Below, in pieces: positions 1 to 5,180 of a DNA stretch of 5,980 bases (positions are counted from its first letter, which is position 1; every line of letters starts with the position of its first letter). The notes under the pieces were generated by a model, which was not told where the DNA came from, did no database searches, and worked only from the letters and a program-made list of their open reading frames with translations. Source of the stretch: Nitrospirota bacterium (GTDB lineage: Bacteria; Nitrospirota; CAKKRA01; 9FT-COMBO-42-15); contig JACPZJ010000025.1 in assembly GCA_016195585.1 (NCBI GenBank), positions 1 to 5,980 on the forward strand. The letters are read 5' to 3'. The position numbers and the translations under genes were made by a program.

Positions 1-1
1 A

Positions 2-151
2 AATACAGACGAAAACCCTGAGATAGCTGGTAAATACCGGATTATGGGCATACCAACCCTGATGTTTTTTAAGGGCGGAAAGATCGTTGATCAGGTTGTT
101 GGCGCTGCCTCCAAAAGCCAGCTTAAGACAAAAGTAGATTCCCTCCTATAA
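2..151 (+). CDS. trxA: Thioredoxin, C-terminal part (5' end outside window)
   Basis: The first 49 codons visible, ending in TAA at 149-151, match the C-terminal half of a classical thioredoxin. They contain the sequence GIPTL with the conserved cis-proline that packs against the active site (residues 16-20 of the fragment), followed by a beta-strand, the FFKGGK turn, a VVGA strand, and a final helix SKSQLKTKVDSLL. The CGPC active site would lie upstream and cannot be seen. In the cytoplasm thioredoxin reduces protein disulfides and is recycled by thioredoxin reductase, which is encoded 17 nt downstream. That adjacency supports the call. The fragment is intact up to its natural end, with no frameshift. 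Confidence 0.9.
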   Translation, partial: NTDENPEIAGKYRIMGIPTLMFFKGGKIVDQVVGAASKSQLKTKVDSLL

Positions 152-168
152 GAGTAAGATAAAGACTC

Positions 169-1107
169 ATGAAAAGTGAATACGACATTATTATAATTGG
201 TGGAGGCCCTGCAGGACTTACTGCGGGGCTTTATGCCTCCCGTGCAAGGCTCAAGACCCTTTTGATTGAGAAGGGGCTTGTTGGCGGCCAGGTGGTTACA
301 ACAGAAAGGATAGAGAATTATCCCGGCTTTGAAGAAGGCATTGCAGGGTCGGAGCTTATTAAGAGGATGGATGCTCAGGCAAGGCGGTTTGGCCTTGAGA
401 TTATCTCCGGCAATGCGGCAAAGGTGGAGGATAGCGGTGATTCTAAGGTCGTAGCCTTAGAGGGCGGGGAAAAATTTTTCTGCAAGGCCATTATTGTTGC
501 TGCTGGCGCAGAGCCTGCAAAGCTTGAGGTAGAAGGCGAGGACAAATACAGGGGGAGGGGTGTTTCATATTGCGCCACCTGTGACGGCGCCTTTTTCAAA
601 AATCTAAAGATAGCTGTTATTGGCGGCGGTGATTCAGCGCTTGAGGAGGCGCTGTTTTTGACAAGGTTTGCAAGCGAGGTATACATCATTCACAGAAGGA
701 ATGAGTTCCGCGCAGTAAAGGTCATTCAGGAGAGGGTCTTTGCAAATCCCAAGATAAAGGTGATATGGGATTCTGTGATTGAAAAGATAGAGGGAGAGGA
801 TTTTGCTGTAAAGAAGATTGCGGTTAAGAATGTAAAGACAGGCGAAAAAAAGGAGCTTGATATTGACGGCGTTTTTATATATGTCGGGACAAGGCCGAAT
901 ACAGATTTCCTTCCAGTAAATACCAAGCTGAATGATAAAGGCTACATATTAACAGATGATAGTATGGCTACATCCATTAAGGGCATCTTTGCAGCAGGTG
1001 ATATAAGGGCAAAATTGTTGAAACAGGTTTCAACAGCAGTTGGGGACGGGGCAACTGCCGCCTTTGCAGCAGAGAGATATATTGAAGGTTTAGAGGCAAA
1101 GGGTTAA
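169..1107 (+). CDS. trxB: Thioredoxin reductase (NADPH, FAD-dependent)
   Basis: A 312-residue flavoprotein of normal length for bacterial low-molecular-weight thioredoxin reductase, which passes electrons from NADPH through FAD and a redox disulfide to thioredoxin. Visible motifs are the N-terminal FAD dinucleotide-binding GGGPAG (residues 11-16), the redox-active CATC (Cys135 and Cys138), the NADPH-binding GGGDSALEEA (152-161), the NADP phosphate-binding HRRNEFRA (175-182), and the C-terminal FAD motif GIFAAGDI (272-279) followed by QVSTAVGDGATAA (286-298). The order FAD, NADPH, FAD domain is complete. The ATG start leaves the usual short lead (MKSEYDIII) before the Rossmann strand, although the upstream Shine-Dalgarno is weak. 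It follows the thioredoxin gene by 17 nt and precedes recN by 15 nt, so co-transcription is likely. The presence of the HRR NADPH motif argues against the ferredoxin-dependent relatives, but cofactor choice is inferred only. Confidence 0.97.
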   Translation: MKSEYDIIIIGGGPAGLTAGLYASRARLKTLLIEKGLVGGQVVTTERIENYPGFEEGIAGSELIKRMDAQARRFGLEIISGNAAKVEDSGDSKVVALEGGEKFFCKAIIVAAGAEPAKLEVEGEDKYRGRGVSYCATCDGAFFKNLKIAVIGGGDSALEEALFLTRFASEVYIIHRRNEFRAVKVIQERVFANPKIKVIWDSVIEKIEGEDFAVKKIAVKNVKTGEKKELDIDGVFIYVGTRPNTDFLPVNTKLNDKGYILTDDSMATSIKGIFAAGDIRAKLLKQVSTAVGDGATAAFAAERYIEGLEAKG

Positions 1108-1122
1108 TGATGAGGGTACATT

Positions 1123-2904
1123 ATGCTTACCGAGCTCAGGATACAGAACCTTGCCATTATAGACAGGCTTGAGATAGGTTTCACTGACGGGTTTAATGTC
1201 TTAACAGGCGAGACAGGCGCAGGGAAATCAATTATTATAGACGCGCTTGAGCTTGTCCTCGGCGGAAGGGCCTCGTCAGAATTAATAAGAACAGGCGTAG
1301 ACGAGGCAGTTGTAGAGGCGGCCTTTGATATAGGGGATAACAAAAAAATACTGGACTTAATAGACAGCCTTGGGATTGGGATAGCAAAGGGCGACAACCT
1401 GATTATTAAAAGGATTGTCTCCCGAACAGGCAAGAACCGCATATACGTAAATAACAGCCTTACCAATTTATCTACACTAACAACAATAGGTGATGAGCTG
1501 ATTGATATCCATGGCCAGCATGAACATCAATCGCTTTTGAAGACAGATAAACATATTGATATGCTTGATGCCTTTGGCAATACTGTAGATGGCGGTGGTA
1601 TTCTAAATCTGAGAAAAGATGTGGAGGCTTGCTATAGTAAGCTAAAGGCGCTGGAAGGTCGCCTGTCAGAATTAGAAAATAAAGAAAGGGACAGGGCAAG
1701 GCAGGAGGAATTTTTAATGTATCAGACAAGGGAAATAGAAGAGGCATCTCTCAAGCCCAAGGAGGATGAGGGGCTTTCTGCAGAGAAGGCTGTTGCATCA
1801 AATGCTGAGAGGCTTTCCACCCTTTCTAATAATGCCTATGCAAGGCTCTATGAGGGTGACAGCCCTGTTTTGAGCGAGCTGGCAAAAATATTAGCCTCAC
1901 TCAGTGATATAAATAAAATAGACAGCAGGATGGATGAGCCGGTAAGGCTCTGCCAGTCAGCGATCAATCAGCTTAATGAGGCTGCAAAATCCCTGAGGGA
2001 CTATACCCAGAGGATAGAGTTTGATCCCGAGAGGCTTGCAAAGATAGAGGACAGGCTTGACCTGATAAACCGCCTGAAGAAGAAGTATGGCGCAACGATA
2101 GAGGAAATACTTTTATTTTTTGAAAAGGCAAAGGGAGAGCTTCAGACAATAGAAGGTCTTGAAGAGGAGATGGATGGTTTAAGGGCAGAGATTGAGAAGG
2201 TGAAAAAAGATGTGTCGCATCTCTCCATTGAGCTTTCAAAAAAGAGGGAGAAGGCCGCGAGGGATATTGAAAAGAAGGTAGAGGCAGAGCTGTCTGATCT
2301 GAATATGAAGAAAACCCGATTTGCTGTCAAAATGTGGAAGGAGGCAGGCAGTGATACTATAGATGGCTTTGCCCTTACTTCAAAAGGCATAGACAGGGTA
2401 GAGTTTTTAATTGCGCCGAATGTCGGTGAAGAGCCAAAGCCTCTAACAAAGATTGCATCAGGCGGGGAGCTATCAAGAATAATGCTTGCATTAAAGGCCA
2501 TACTCGCAGAGGCCGACGATGTCCCGACACTTGTGTTTGATGAGGTTGATGCTGGCATTGGCGGCGGTGTGGCAGAGGTGGTTGGCGAAAGATTAAAGAC
2601 AATAGCAAAGGGGCATCAGGTATTCTGCATTACCCACTTACCGCAGATTGCAGGCTATGCAGAGAGCCACTATTTTGTTGAGAAGGCAATAAAGGCTGAC
2701 AGGACACTGACAAAGGCAGCAAGGCTTAATGAGGGTGATCGTGTTAAAGAGATAGCGAGGATGCTCGGCGGAAAAGAGATAACAGAGACAACAATGAGGC
2801 ATGCAGAGGAGATGCTGGGAAGGTGTAAAACAAAACATGATGGAGAAACCAGTCCAATTCGTCGTGAAAAGGAAACAGGACGCAAAAATAGTGTAACGGC
2901 TTAG
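1123..2904 (+). CDS. recN: DNA repair protein RecN (SMC-like ATPase)
   Basis: A 593-residue SMC-family ATPase that acts early in recombinational repair of double-strand breaks. Visible elements are the N-terminal MLTELRIQNLAIIDRLEI strand, Walker A GETGAGKS (residues 29-36), the RecN signature IHGQHEHQSLL (129-139), and a long charged coiled-coil region (about 165-400) containing RLDLINRLKKKYG (311-323). Then come the ABC signature SGGELSRIMLALK (446-458), Walker B TLVFDEVDAGIGG (469-481) and the His-switch motif THLPQIA (504-510). All ATPase motifs are intact. The protein is somewhat longer than E. coli RecN (about 550 aa); part of the excess is a hydrophilic basic tail after about residue 565 that looks non-conserved. 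The ATG has a GAGG Shine-Dalgarno at 1112-1115 with good spacing. It sits between trxB and the ferredoxin gene with short gaps. I saw no clear LexA box in the 15-nt gap before it. Confidence 0.97.
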   Translation: MLTELRIQNLAIIDRLEIGFTDGFNVLTGETGAGKSIIIDALELVLGGRASSELIRTGVDEAVVEAAFDIGDNKKILDLIDSLGIGIAKGDNLIIKRIVSRTGKNRIYVNNSLTNLSTLTTIGDELIDIHGQHEHQSLLKTDKHIDMLDAFGNTVDGGGILNLRKDVEACYSKLKALEGRLSELENKERDRARQEEFLMYQTREIEEASLKPKEDEGLSAEKAVASNAERLSTLSNNAYARLYEGDSPVLSELAKILASLSDINKIDSRMDEPVRLCQSAINQLNEAAKSLRDYTQRIEFDPERLAKIEDRLDLINRLKKKYGATIEEILLFFEKAKGELQTIEGLEEEMDGLRAEIEKVKKDVSHLSIELSKKREKAARDIEKKVEAELSDLNMKKTRFAVKMWKEAGSDTIDGFALTSKGIDRVEFLIAPNVGEEPKPLTKIASGGELSRIMLALKAILAEADDVPTLVFDEVDAGIGGGVAEVVGERLKTIAKGHQVFCITHLPQIAGYAESHYFVEKAIKADRTLTKAARLNEGDRVKEIARMLGGKEITETTMRHAEEMLGRCKTKHDGETSPIRREKETGRKNSVTA

Positions 2905-2912
2905 AGGAGGGG
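2905..2912 (+). promoter_or_regulatory. Strong Shine-Dalgarno for a TTG-started ferredoxin gene
   Basis: AGGAGGGG begins one base after the recN stop codon TAG (2902-2904), with the AGGAGG core ending 5 nt before TTG at 2916. In that reading frame the nearest upstream stop is TAG at 2889-2891, and no ATG or GTG lies between it and the TTG. The TTG is therefore the only credible start, and the strong ribosome binding site compensates for the weak start codon. Confidence 0.8.
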
Positions 2913-2915
2913 CTA

Positions 2916-3131
2916 TTGAGTTATATAGTTGTAAAAAAAGAGTGGTGCAAGGGGTGTGAGCTTTGCATCTTTGCCTGCCCAAAAAAAATAATAGAACTAG
3001 ATGAGGAATTTAACAATCAGGGCTACCACCCTGCAAAATTGATTGATGCGGATAAATGCACAGGCTGTGCCATGTGCGCAGAGATGTGTCCTGATGTGGC
3101 AATAGAGGTGTATAAAGAGGTTGAAAAGTGA
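2916..3131 (+). CDS. 2x[4Fe-4S] ferredoxin, delta subunit of 2-oxoacid:ferredoxin oxidoreductase
   Basis: A 71-residue bacterial-type ferredoxin with two complete CxxCxxCxxxCP motifs: Cys11, 14, 17 and 21 (CKGCELCIFACP) and Cys48, 51, 54 and 58 (CTGCAMCAEMCP). Each motif should hold half of the ligands of two [4Fe-4S] clusters. The short N-terminal SYIVVKKEWC and the 26-residue insert between motifs containing NNQGYHPA are typical of the delta subunits (VorD/KorD type) of 2-oxoacid:ferredoxin oxidoreductases, which carry electrons from the catalytic core to free ferredoxin. The vorB-like gene 13 nt downstream supports that partnership. Translation starts at TTG behind a strong AGGAGGGG. A stand-alone ferredoxin is the alternative, but gene order makes the subunit role more likely. 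Confidence 0.92.
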   Translation: MSYIVVKKEWCKGCELCIFACPKKIIELDEEFNNQGYHPAKLIDADKCTGCAMCAEMCPDVAIEVYKEVEK

Positions 3132-3137
3132 TGGGAG

Positions 3138-3158
3138 ATGAGTAATGAGTAATGAGTT
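3138..3158 (+). repeat. Three tandem 7-nt repeats over the vorB start codon
   Basis: ATGAGTA, ATGAGTA and ATGAGTT stand head to tail. Because the unit is 7 nt, the three ATGs fall in three different frames. The first ATG (3138) would make only M-S-N-E before TAA, the second (3145) opens the long vorB frame, and the third (3152) stops after two codons. The GGGAG at 3133-3137 is 7 nt from the second ATG and directly abuts the first, which favours 3145 as the working start. Confidence 0.75.
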
Positions 3159-4236
3159 AGGAAAAGGCAATAAAAAGCTCTTAATGAAAGGCAATGAGGC
3201 GCTTGCAGAGGCTGCTATCAGGGCAGGATGCAGGTGCTATTTTGGCTATCCCATTACACCTCAGAATGAGATACCAGAGTATATGTCAAGGAGGATGCCT
3301 GAGTCTGGCGGTGTCTTTGTTCAGGCAGAAAGCGAGATAGCTGCAATTAATATGGTCTTTGGCGCATCTGCAATGGGTGTTAGGGCAATGACATCATCCT
3401 CAAGCCCCGGCATCAGCTTAAAGCAGGAGGGGATATCATACCTTGCAGGCGCAGAGCTTCCCGCAGTAATAGTAAATATCCAGCGAGGCGGGCCCGGACT
3501 GGGAAATATCTCTGCATCGCAGGCAGACTATTTTCAGGCAGTAAAGGGCGGAGGACACGGTGATTACAGATTATTGGTATATGCGCCTGCGTCTGTTCAG
3601 GAGATGGTGGATTTGACAATTAAAGGCTTTGATATGGCAGATAAATATAGGAATCCTGTAATGATTCTTGCAGACGGCGTGCTTGGTCAGATGATGGAGC
3701 CGCTTGAGTTCAGGGAGATGGAAAAGGTAGACCTTCCTGAAAAGACATGGGCGCTGACAGGCGCCAAAGGCAGGGAGCCGAATCTTATAAGGTCTTTGTA
3801 TCTGAAAAATGAGGGCGAGCTTGAGCAGGGGAACTATATTCTCAAAAAGAAATATGATGCCATGAGAGAGAATGAGGTGATGTATGAGAGCCTCTTTATT
3901 GATGATGCGGATATTATCCTTGTCGCCTATGGCACATCTGCAAGGGTTTCTAAGGCTGCAATGAATCTTTTAAGAAAAGAAGGCATGAAGATAGGCATGA
4001 TAAGGCCTATTACGCTTTTTCCATTCCCTGAAGAGATTATCTATAAAACAGCAGATAGGGTGAAAAAATTTCTTGTTGTTGAGATGAGCCTTGGCCAGAT
4101 GGTGGAGGATGTGAGGCTGTCTGTTAATGGAAAGGCAGAGGTCGGGTTCTACGGCAGAACAGGCGGCGGCATTGTCAATGTGGAAGAGATTTGCGATAAT
4201 GTAAAAAGGATGATGTCTTCTATTCAGAAAAAGTAG
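3145..4236 (+). CDS. vorB: 2-oxoacid:ferredoxin oxidoreductase alpha subunit (VorB/KorA type)
   Basis: A 363-residue alpha subunit of the pyruvate:ferredoxin oxidoreductase superfamily, which oxidatively decarboxylates 2-oxoacids to acyl-CoA while reducing ferredoxin, or runs in reverse. The N-terminal pyrimidine-binding domain (about 10-185) shows FGYPITPQNEIPEYM (33-47), the substrate-loop stretch TSSSSPGISLKQEG (83-96), RGGPGLG (114-120) and NPVMILADG (170-178). The second domain shows VAYGTSAR (260-267), IRPITLFPFP (286-295) and VEMSLGQMVEDVR (312-324). From memory, YPITPQNEIPEYMS and the SSSSPGISLKQEG loop resemble proteins annotated as the 3-methyl-2-oxobutanoate (branched-chain) enzyme VorB more than classical KorA, but substrate cannot be fixed from sequence alone. 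Start chosen at 3145 behind GGGAG (3133-3137); Met14 is a weaker alternative. It follows its ferredoxin subunit by 13 nt. The beta (thiamine-diphosphate) and gamma subunits that usually follow are not found downstream in this window. Confidence 0.9.
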   Translation: MSNELGKGNKKLLMKGNEALAEAAIRAGCRCYFGYPITPQNEIPEYMSRRMPESGGVFVQAESEIAAINMVFGASAMGVRAMTSSSSPGISLKQEGISYLAGAELPAVIVNIQRGGPGLGNISASQADYFQAVKGGGHGDYRLLVYAPASVQEMVDLTIKGFDMADKYRNPVMILADGVLGQMMEPLEFREMEKVDLPEKTWALTGAKGREPNLIRSLYLKNEGELEQGNYILKKKYDAMRENEVMYESLFIDDADIILVAYGTSARVSKAAMNLLRKEGMKIGMIRPITLFPFPEEIIYKTADRVKKFLVVEMSLGQMVEDVRLSVNGKAEVGFYGRTGGGIVNVEEICDNVKRMMSSIQKK

Positions 4237-4487
4237 CCTCCCCTCAAAAAATTTATTTAGATTAAGATAAGAGTTATTGTAAGTATTAGGTAAATCGAAA
4301 CGAAGATGTGGGAATTAAGGTAATAAAAAGTGGAAAAAATTTCATACATATTGGTAAAAAAGGATACACCGTACAAGAAGCGCTTAAAATTACTCAGCCC
4401 TAATATATTGAAAATAAAAGATAAATAAAAAAGCTATTCTATATACAGCAACTGGCACAGAGATTGCTTATTTATAGTAGTTGGGTG
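4237..4487. other. AT-rich intergenic stretch without a supported gene
   Basis: After the vorB stop there are about 250 bp of clearly AT-richer sequence than the genes before it. I see no hairpin with a T-tract just after vorB, so the operon has no obvious intrinsic terminator here. Two very short overlapping plus-strand frames starting with GTG (4308-4403, 31 codons; 4330-4428, 32 codons) exist, but neither has a recognisable motif. They could be gene remnants or chance. No beta-subunit remnant is recognisable. Confidence 0.6.
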
Positions 4488-4511
4488 GTAGGGGTGTATG
4501 GCCGTACGCCC
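4488..4511. repeat. Palindromic repeat, GTAGGGG family, copy 1
   Basis: GTAGGGG leads into an inverted repeat whose arms GGGTGTA (4492-4498) and TACGCCC (4505-4511) pair over seven positions, including one G-T type pair, around a six-base loop. It shares the GTAGGGG lead and CCC end with the elements at 4518-4542 and 5145-5169, though its arms differ. Such small intergenic palindromes are dispersed in many bacterial genomes; copy number here cannot be judged from one window. Confidence 0.6.
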
Positions 4512-4517
4512 TTACTT

Positions 4518-4544
4518 GTAGGGGCAGGCCTTGTGCCTGCCCTT
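4518..4544. repeat. Palindromic repeat, GTAGGGG family, copy 2
   Basis: Perfect 8-bp arms GGGCAGGC (4522-4529) and GCCTGCCC (4535-4542) flank the loop CTTGT. The same lead GTAGGGGC and the same loop CTTGT recur at 5145-5169 with different but again perfectly complementary arm ends. The hairpin is followed by TTCTTT, a weak T-rich run, so it could act as a poor transcription terminator, but a dispersed repeat is the better reading. Confidence 0.75.
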
Positions 4545-4551
4545 CTTTAAA

Positions 4552-4569
4552 GCACGGTTAAAACCGTGC
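4552..4569. repeat. Short perfect palindrome GCACGGTT/AACCGTGC
   Basis: An 18-nt inverted repeat with 8-nt arms GCACGGTT and AACCGTGC separated by AA. It lies eight bases after the preceding palindrome and thirteen before the next, forming a tight cluster of unrelated hairpins. No T-tract follows (CTACAAAAG), so a terminator role is unlikely. Confidence 0.7.
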
Positions 4570-4582
4570 CTACAAAAGACTA

Positions 4583-4605
4583 CCCTCTCCCCTTGCGGGA
4601 GAGGG
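4583..4605. repeat. Palindromic repeat CCCTCTCCC family, copy 1
   Basis: Nine-base perfect arms CCCTCTCCC (4583-4591) and GGGAGAGGG (4597-4605) with loop CTTGC, followed by AAAGGGTGAGGGG. The identical arms recur at 4814-4836 with a different loop (TTGAT) and a similar GTGAG flank, so these are two copies of one repeat family about 230 bp apart. Confidence 0.8.
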
Positions 4606-4634
4606 AAAGGGTGAGGGGAACAAGGGGTGTGGGG

Positions 4635-4724
4635 ATGAAGAAGATAGACTTAAAAAATATGTCTTCTGACAGGCTGATTGGCCTGACTTTTGCCACTCAC
4701 TCACTCACTCACTCACTCACTTAG
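4635..4724 (+). CDS. Possible 29-residue ORF ending in a Thr/His/Ser/Leu repeat
   Basis: ATG at 4635 has AAGGGG (4622-4627) seven bases upstream and opens 29 codons: MKKIDLKNMSSDRLIGLTFA followed by THSLTHSLT, then TAG at 4722-4724. The last nine residues are encoded by the (CACT)n tract, so they are low complexity and not evidence of function. I recognise no family. It ends 31 nt before a strong intrinsic terminator, the layout of a leader peptide or of a short terminated transcript. It may equally be a chance ORF or the decayed start of a larger gene. The ribosome binding site lies in the tail of a repeat element, which lowers confidence. Confidence 0.22.
   Translation: MKKIDLKNMSSDRLIGLTFATHSLTHSLT
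4694..4720. repeat. Tetranucleotide tract (CACT)6.75
   Basis: Twenty-seven bases of uninterrupted CACT repeat, six full units plus CAC. Perfect tetranucleotide tracts of this length are prone to slipped-strand mispairing. The tract ends the small frame at 4635-4724, and one unit more would shift that frame so that it stays open to TAG at 4847. No clear downstream protein would be switched by this. Confidence 0.9.
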
Positions 4725-4755
4725 TTTCTTACAAAAATCTTTTTGTTAAACAATC

Positions 4756-4798
4756 AAAGCCGTTTTTTCCTGATTCAATCAGGAGAGACGGCTTTTTT
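4756..4798 (+). terminator. Strong Rho-independent terminator
   Basis: The outer arms AAAGCCGT (4756-4763) and ACGGCTTT (4788-4795) are perfectly complementary. Inside them CCTGAT (4769-4774) pairs with ATCAGG (4778-4783) around a three-base loop, and the remaining T run can pair with AGAG (4784-4787) through A-U and G-U pairs with one bulge. The stem is therefore about 18 bp. It runs into TTTTTTGTTTTT on the plus strand, which sets the orientation. It would stop any transcript arriving from vorB or from the small ORF just upstream, and insulates the lipoprotein gene at 4921. Confidence 0.9.
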
Positions 4799-4813
4799 GT
4801 TTTTAAAAACATC

Positions 4814-4836
4814 CCCTCTCCCTTGATGGGAGAGGG
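4814..4836. repeat. Palindromic repeat CCCTCTCCC family, copy 2
   Basis: Arms CCCTCTCCC (4814-4822) and GGGAGAGGG (4828-4836) are identical to the copy at 4583-4605; the loop is TTGAT. It begins just after the T-tract of the terminator. No T-run follows it. Confidence 0.8.
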
Positions 4837-4870
4837 TGAGAAATTATAGAGTCAACCCCCTCCCCTTAGT

Positions 4871-4891
4871 CCCCTCCCGCAGGGGGAGGGG
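4871..4891. repeat. GC-rich palindrome CCCCTCCC/GGGAGGGG
   Basis: Eight-base arms CCCCTCCC (4871-4878) and GGGAGGGG (4884-4891) flank the loop GCAGG. The element resembles the CCCTCTCCC family in composition but differs in its arms. It lies only 30 nt before the lipoprotein start codon, so in RNA it would form a hairpin in the 5' untranslated region, leaving the AAAGGAGG at 4906-4913 free. Confidence 0.65.
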
Positions 4892-4905
4892 AGAGTAAAA
4901 AAACG

Positions 4906-4913
4906 AAAGGAGG
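4906..4913 (+). promoter_or_regulatory. Near-perfect ribosome binding site AAAGGAGG for the lipoprotein gene
   Basis: AAAGGAGG ends 7 nt before ATG at 4921. The same octamer stands before the FGE-like gene at 5284. Both are much stronger than the sites of trxB or recN, which suggests high translation of these two envelope genes and supports both start assignments. Confidence 0.8.
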
Positions 4914-4920
4914 AAGTAAG

Positions 4921-5106
4921 ATGAAACAAAAAAGAGGGTATAGCAGGTATCTTTTAGCAATGCTCCTTCTCCTCGGCATTGCCATTACCGCAGGCTGCGG
5001 AGGCGGCGGTGGAGGCGGCGGAGACGGTGGTGGAACATCAACACCAGGGTCTACCACTGGCACATGGGATGTTTCCACATGGGACAATGCAACATGGGGA
5101 CCGTAA
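4921..5106 (+). CDS. Small lipoprotein with oligoglycine linker and TWD repeats
   Basis: I do not recognise a named family. The 61-residue product has a type II (lipoprotein) signal peptide: a basic N-terminus MKQKRGYSR, a hydrophobic core YLLAMLLLLGIAI (10-22) and a lipobox ending TAGC with Cys26 as the expected lipidation site. The mature part would be only 36 residues: eight glycines (27-34), D, three more glycines, a T/S/P/G spacer (39-47), then TWDVS TWDNA TWGP (48-61), a five-residue repeat with Trp at 49, 54 and 59. This looks like a membrane anchor plus flexible linker without the folded domain that normally follows. It may be a truncated surface protein or a genuine short peptide anchor. 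A strong RBS supports expression. It follows an intrinsic terminator and precedes the FGE-like gene by 177 bp of repeats, so co-transcription is uncertain. Confidence 0.72.
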   Translation: MKQKRGYSRYLLAMLLLLGIAITAGCGGGGGGGGDGGGTSTPGSTTGTWDVSTWDNATWGP

Positions 5107-5111
5107 GAAAT

Positions 5112-5143
5112 AGTGTCAAAGTAACAGAGTATCAGAGTGTCAA
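5112..5143. repeat. Degenerate 8-nt tandem repeat AGTNNCAR
   Basis: Four consecutive octamers, AGTGTCAA, AGTAACAG, AGTATCAG and AGTGTCAA, follow six bases after the lipoprotein stop; the next octamer starts AGTA and merges into the GTAGGGG palindrome. The first and fourth units are identical and each is part of a 12-nt direct repeat AGTGTCAAAGTA (5112-5123 and 5136-5147). Function unknown. Confidence 0.7.
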
Positions 5144-5144
5144 A

Positions 5145-5169
5145 GTAGGGGCGAACCTTGTGTTCGCCC
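5145..5169. repeat. Palindromic repeat, GTAGGGG family, copy 3
   Basis: Perfect arms GGGCGAAC (5149-5156) and GTTCGCCC (5162-5169) flank loop CTTGT. Compared with the copy at 4518-4542, lead GTAGGGGC, loop CTTGT and the GCCC end are the same, while the inner four base pairs are changed on both sides (AGGC/GCCT to GAAC/GTTC), keeping the pairing intact. Confidence 0.8.
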
Positions 5170-5180
5170 AACAATGCTTT

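Noticed and set aside
1104..1466. Minus-strand ORF of 120 codons opposite the start of recN, and similar ones opposite trxB and vorB
   Set aside because: They lie antisense to genes with complete family motifs, show low-complexity serine/leucine-rich translations and have no ribosome site context.
4308..4428. Two overlapping GTG-started frames of 31 and 32 codons in the AT-rich gap (4308-4403 and 4330-4428)
   Set aside because: Both are short, start with GTG, overlap each other in different frames and show no motif. AAGG at 4317-4320 gives the second a weak ribosome site only. Kept as unsupported.
4237..4487. AT-rich stretch considered as a DGR template repeat
   Set aside because: It shows no similarity to the visible part of the FGE-like gene, and the variable region it would have to match lies outside the window, so there is no support.
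4488..4605. Cluster of palindromes considered as a CRISPR array or attachment site
   Set aside because: The units differ in sequence and length, spacers are only a few bases, and no cas gene, integrase or tRNA is present.
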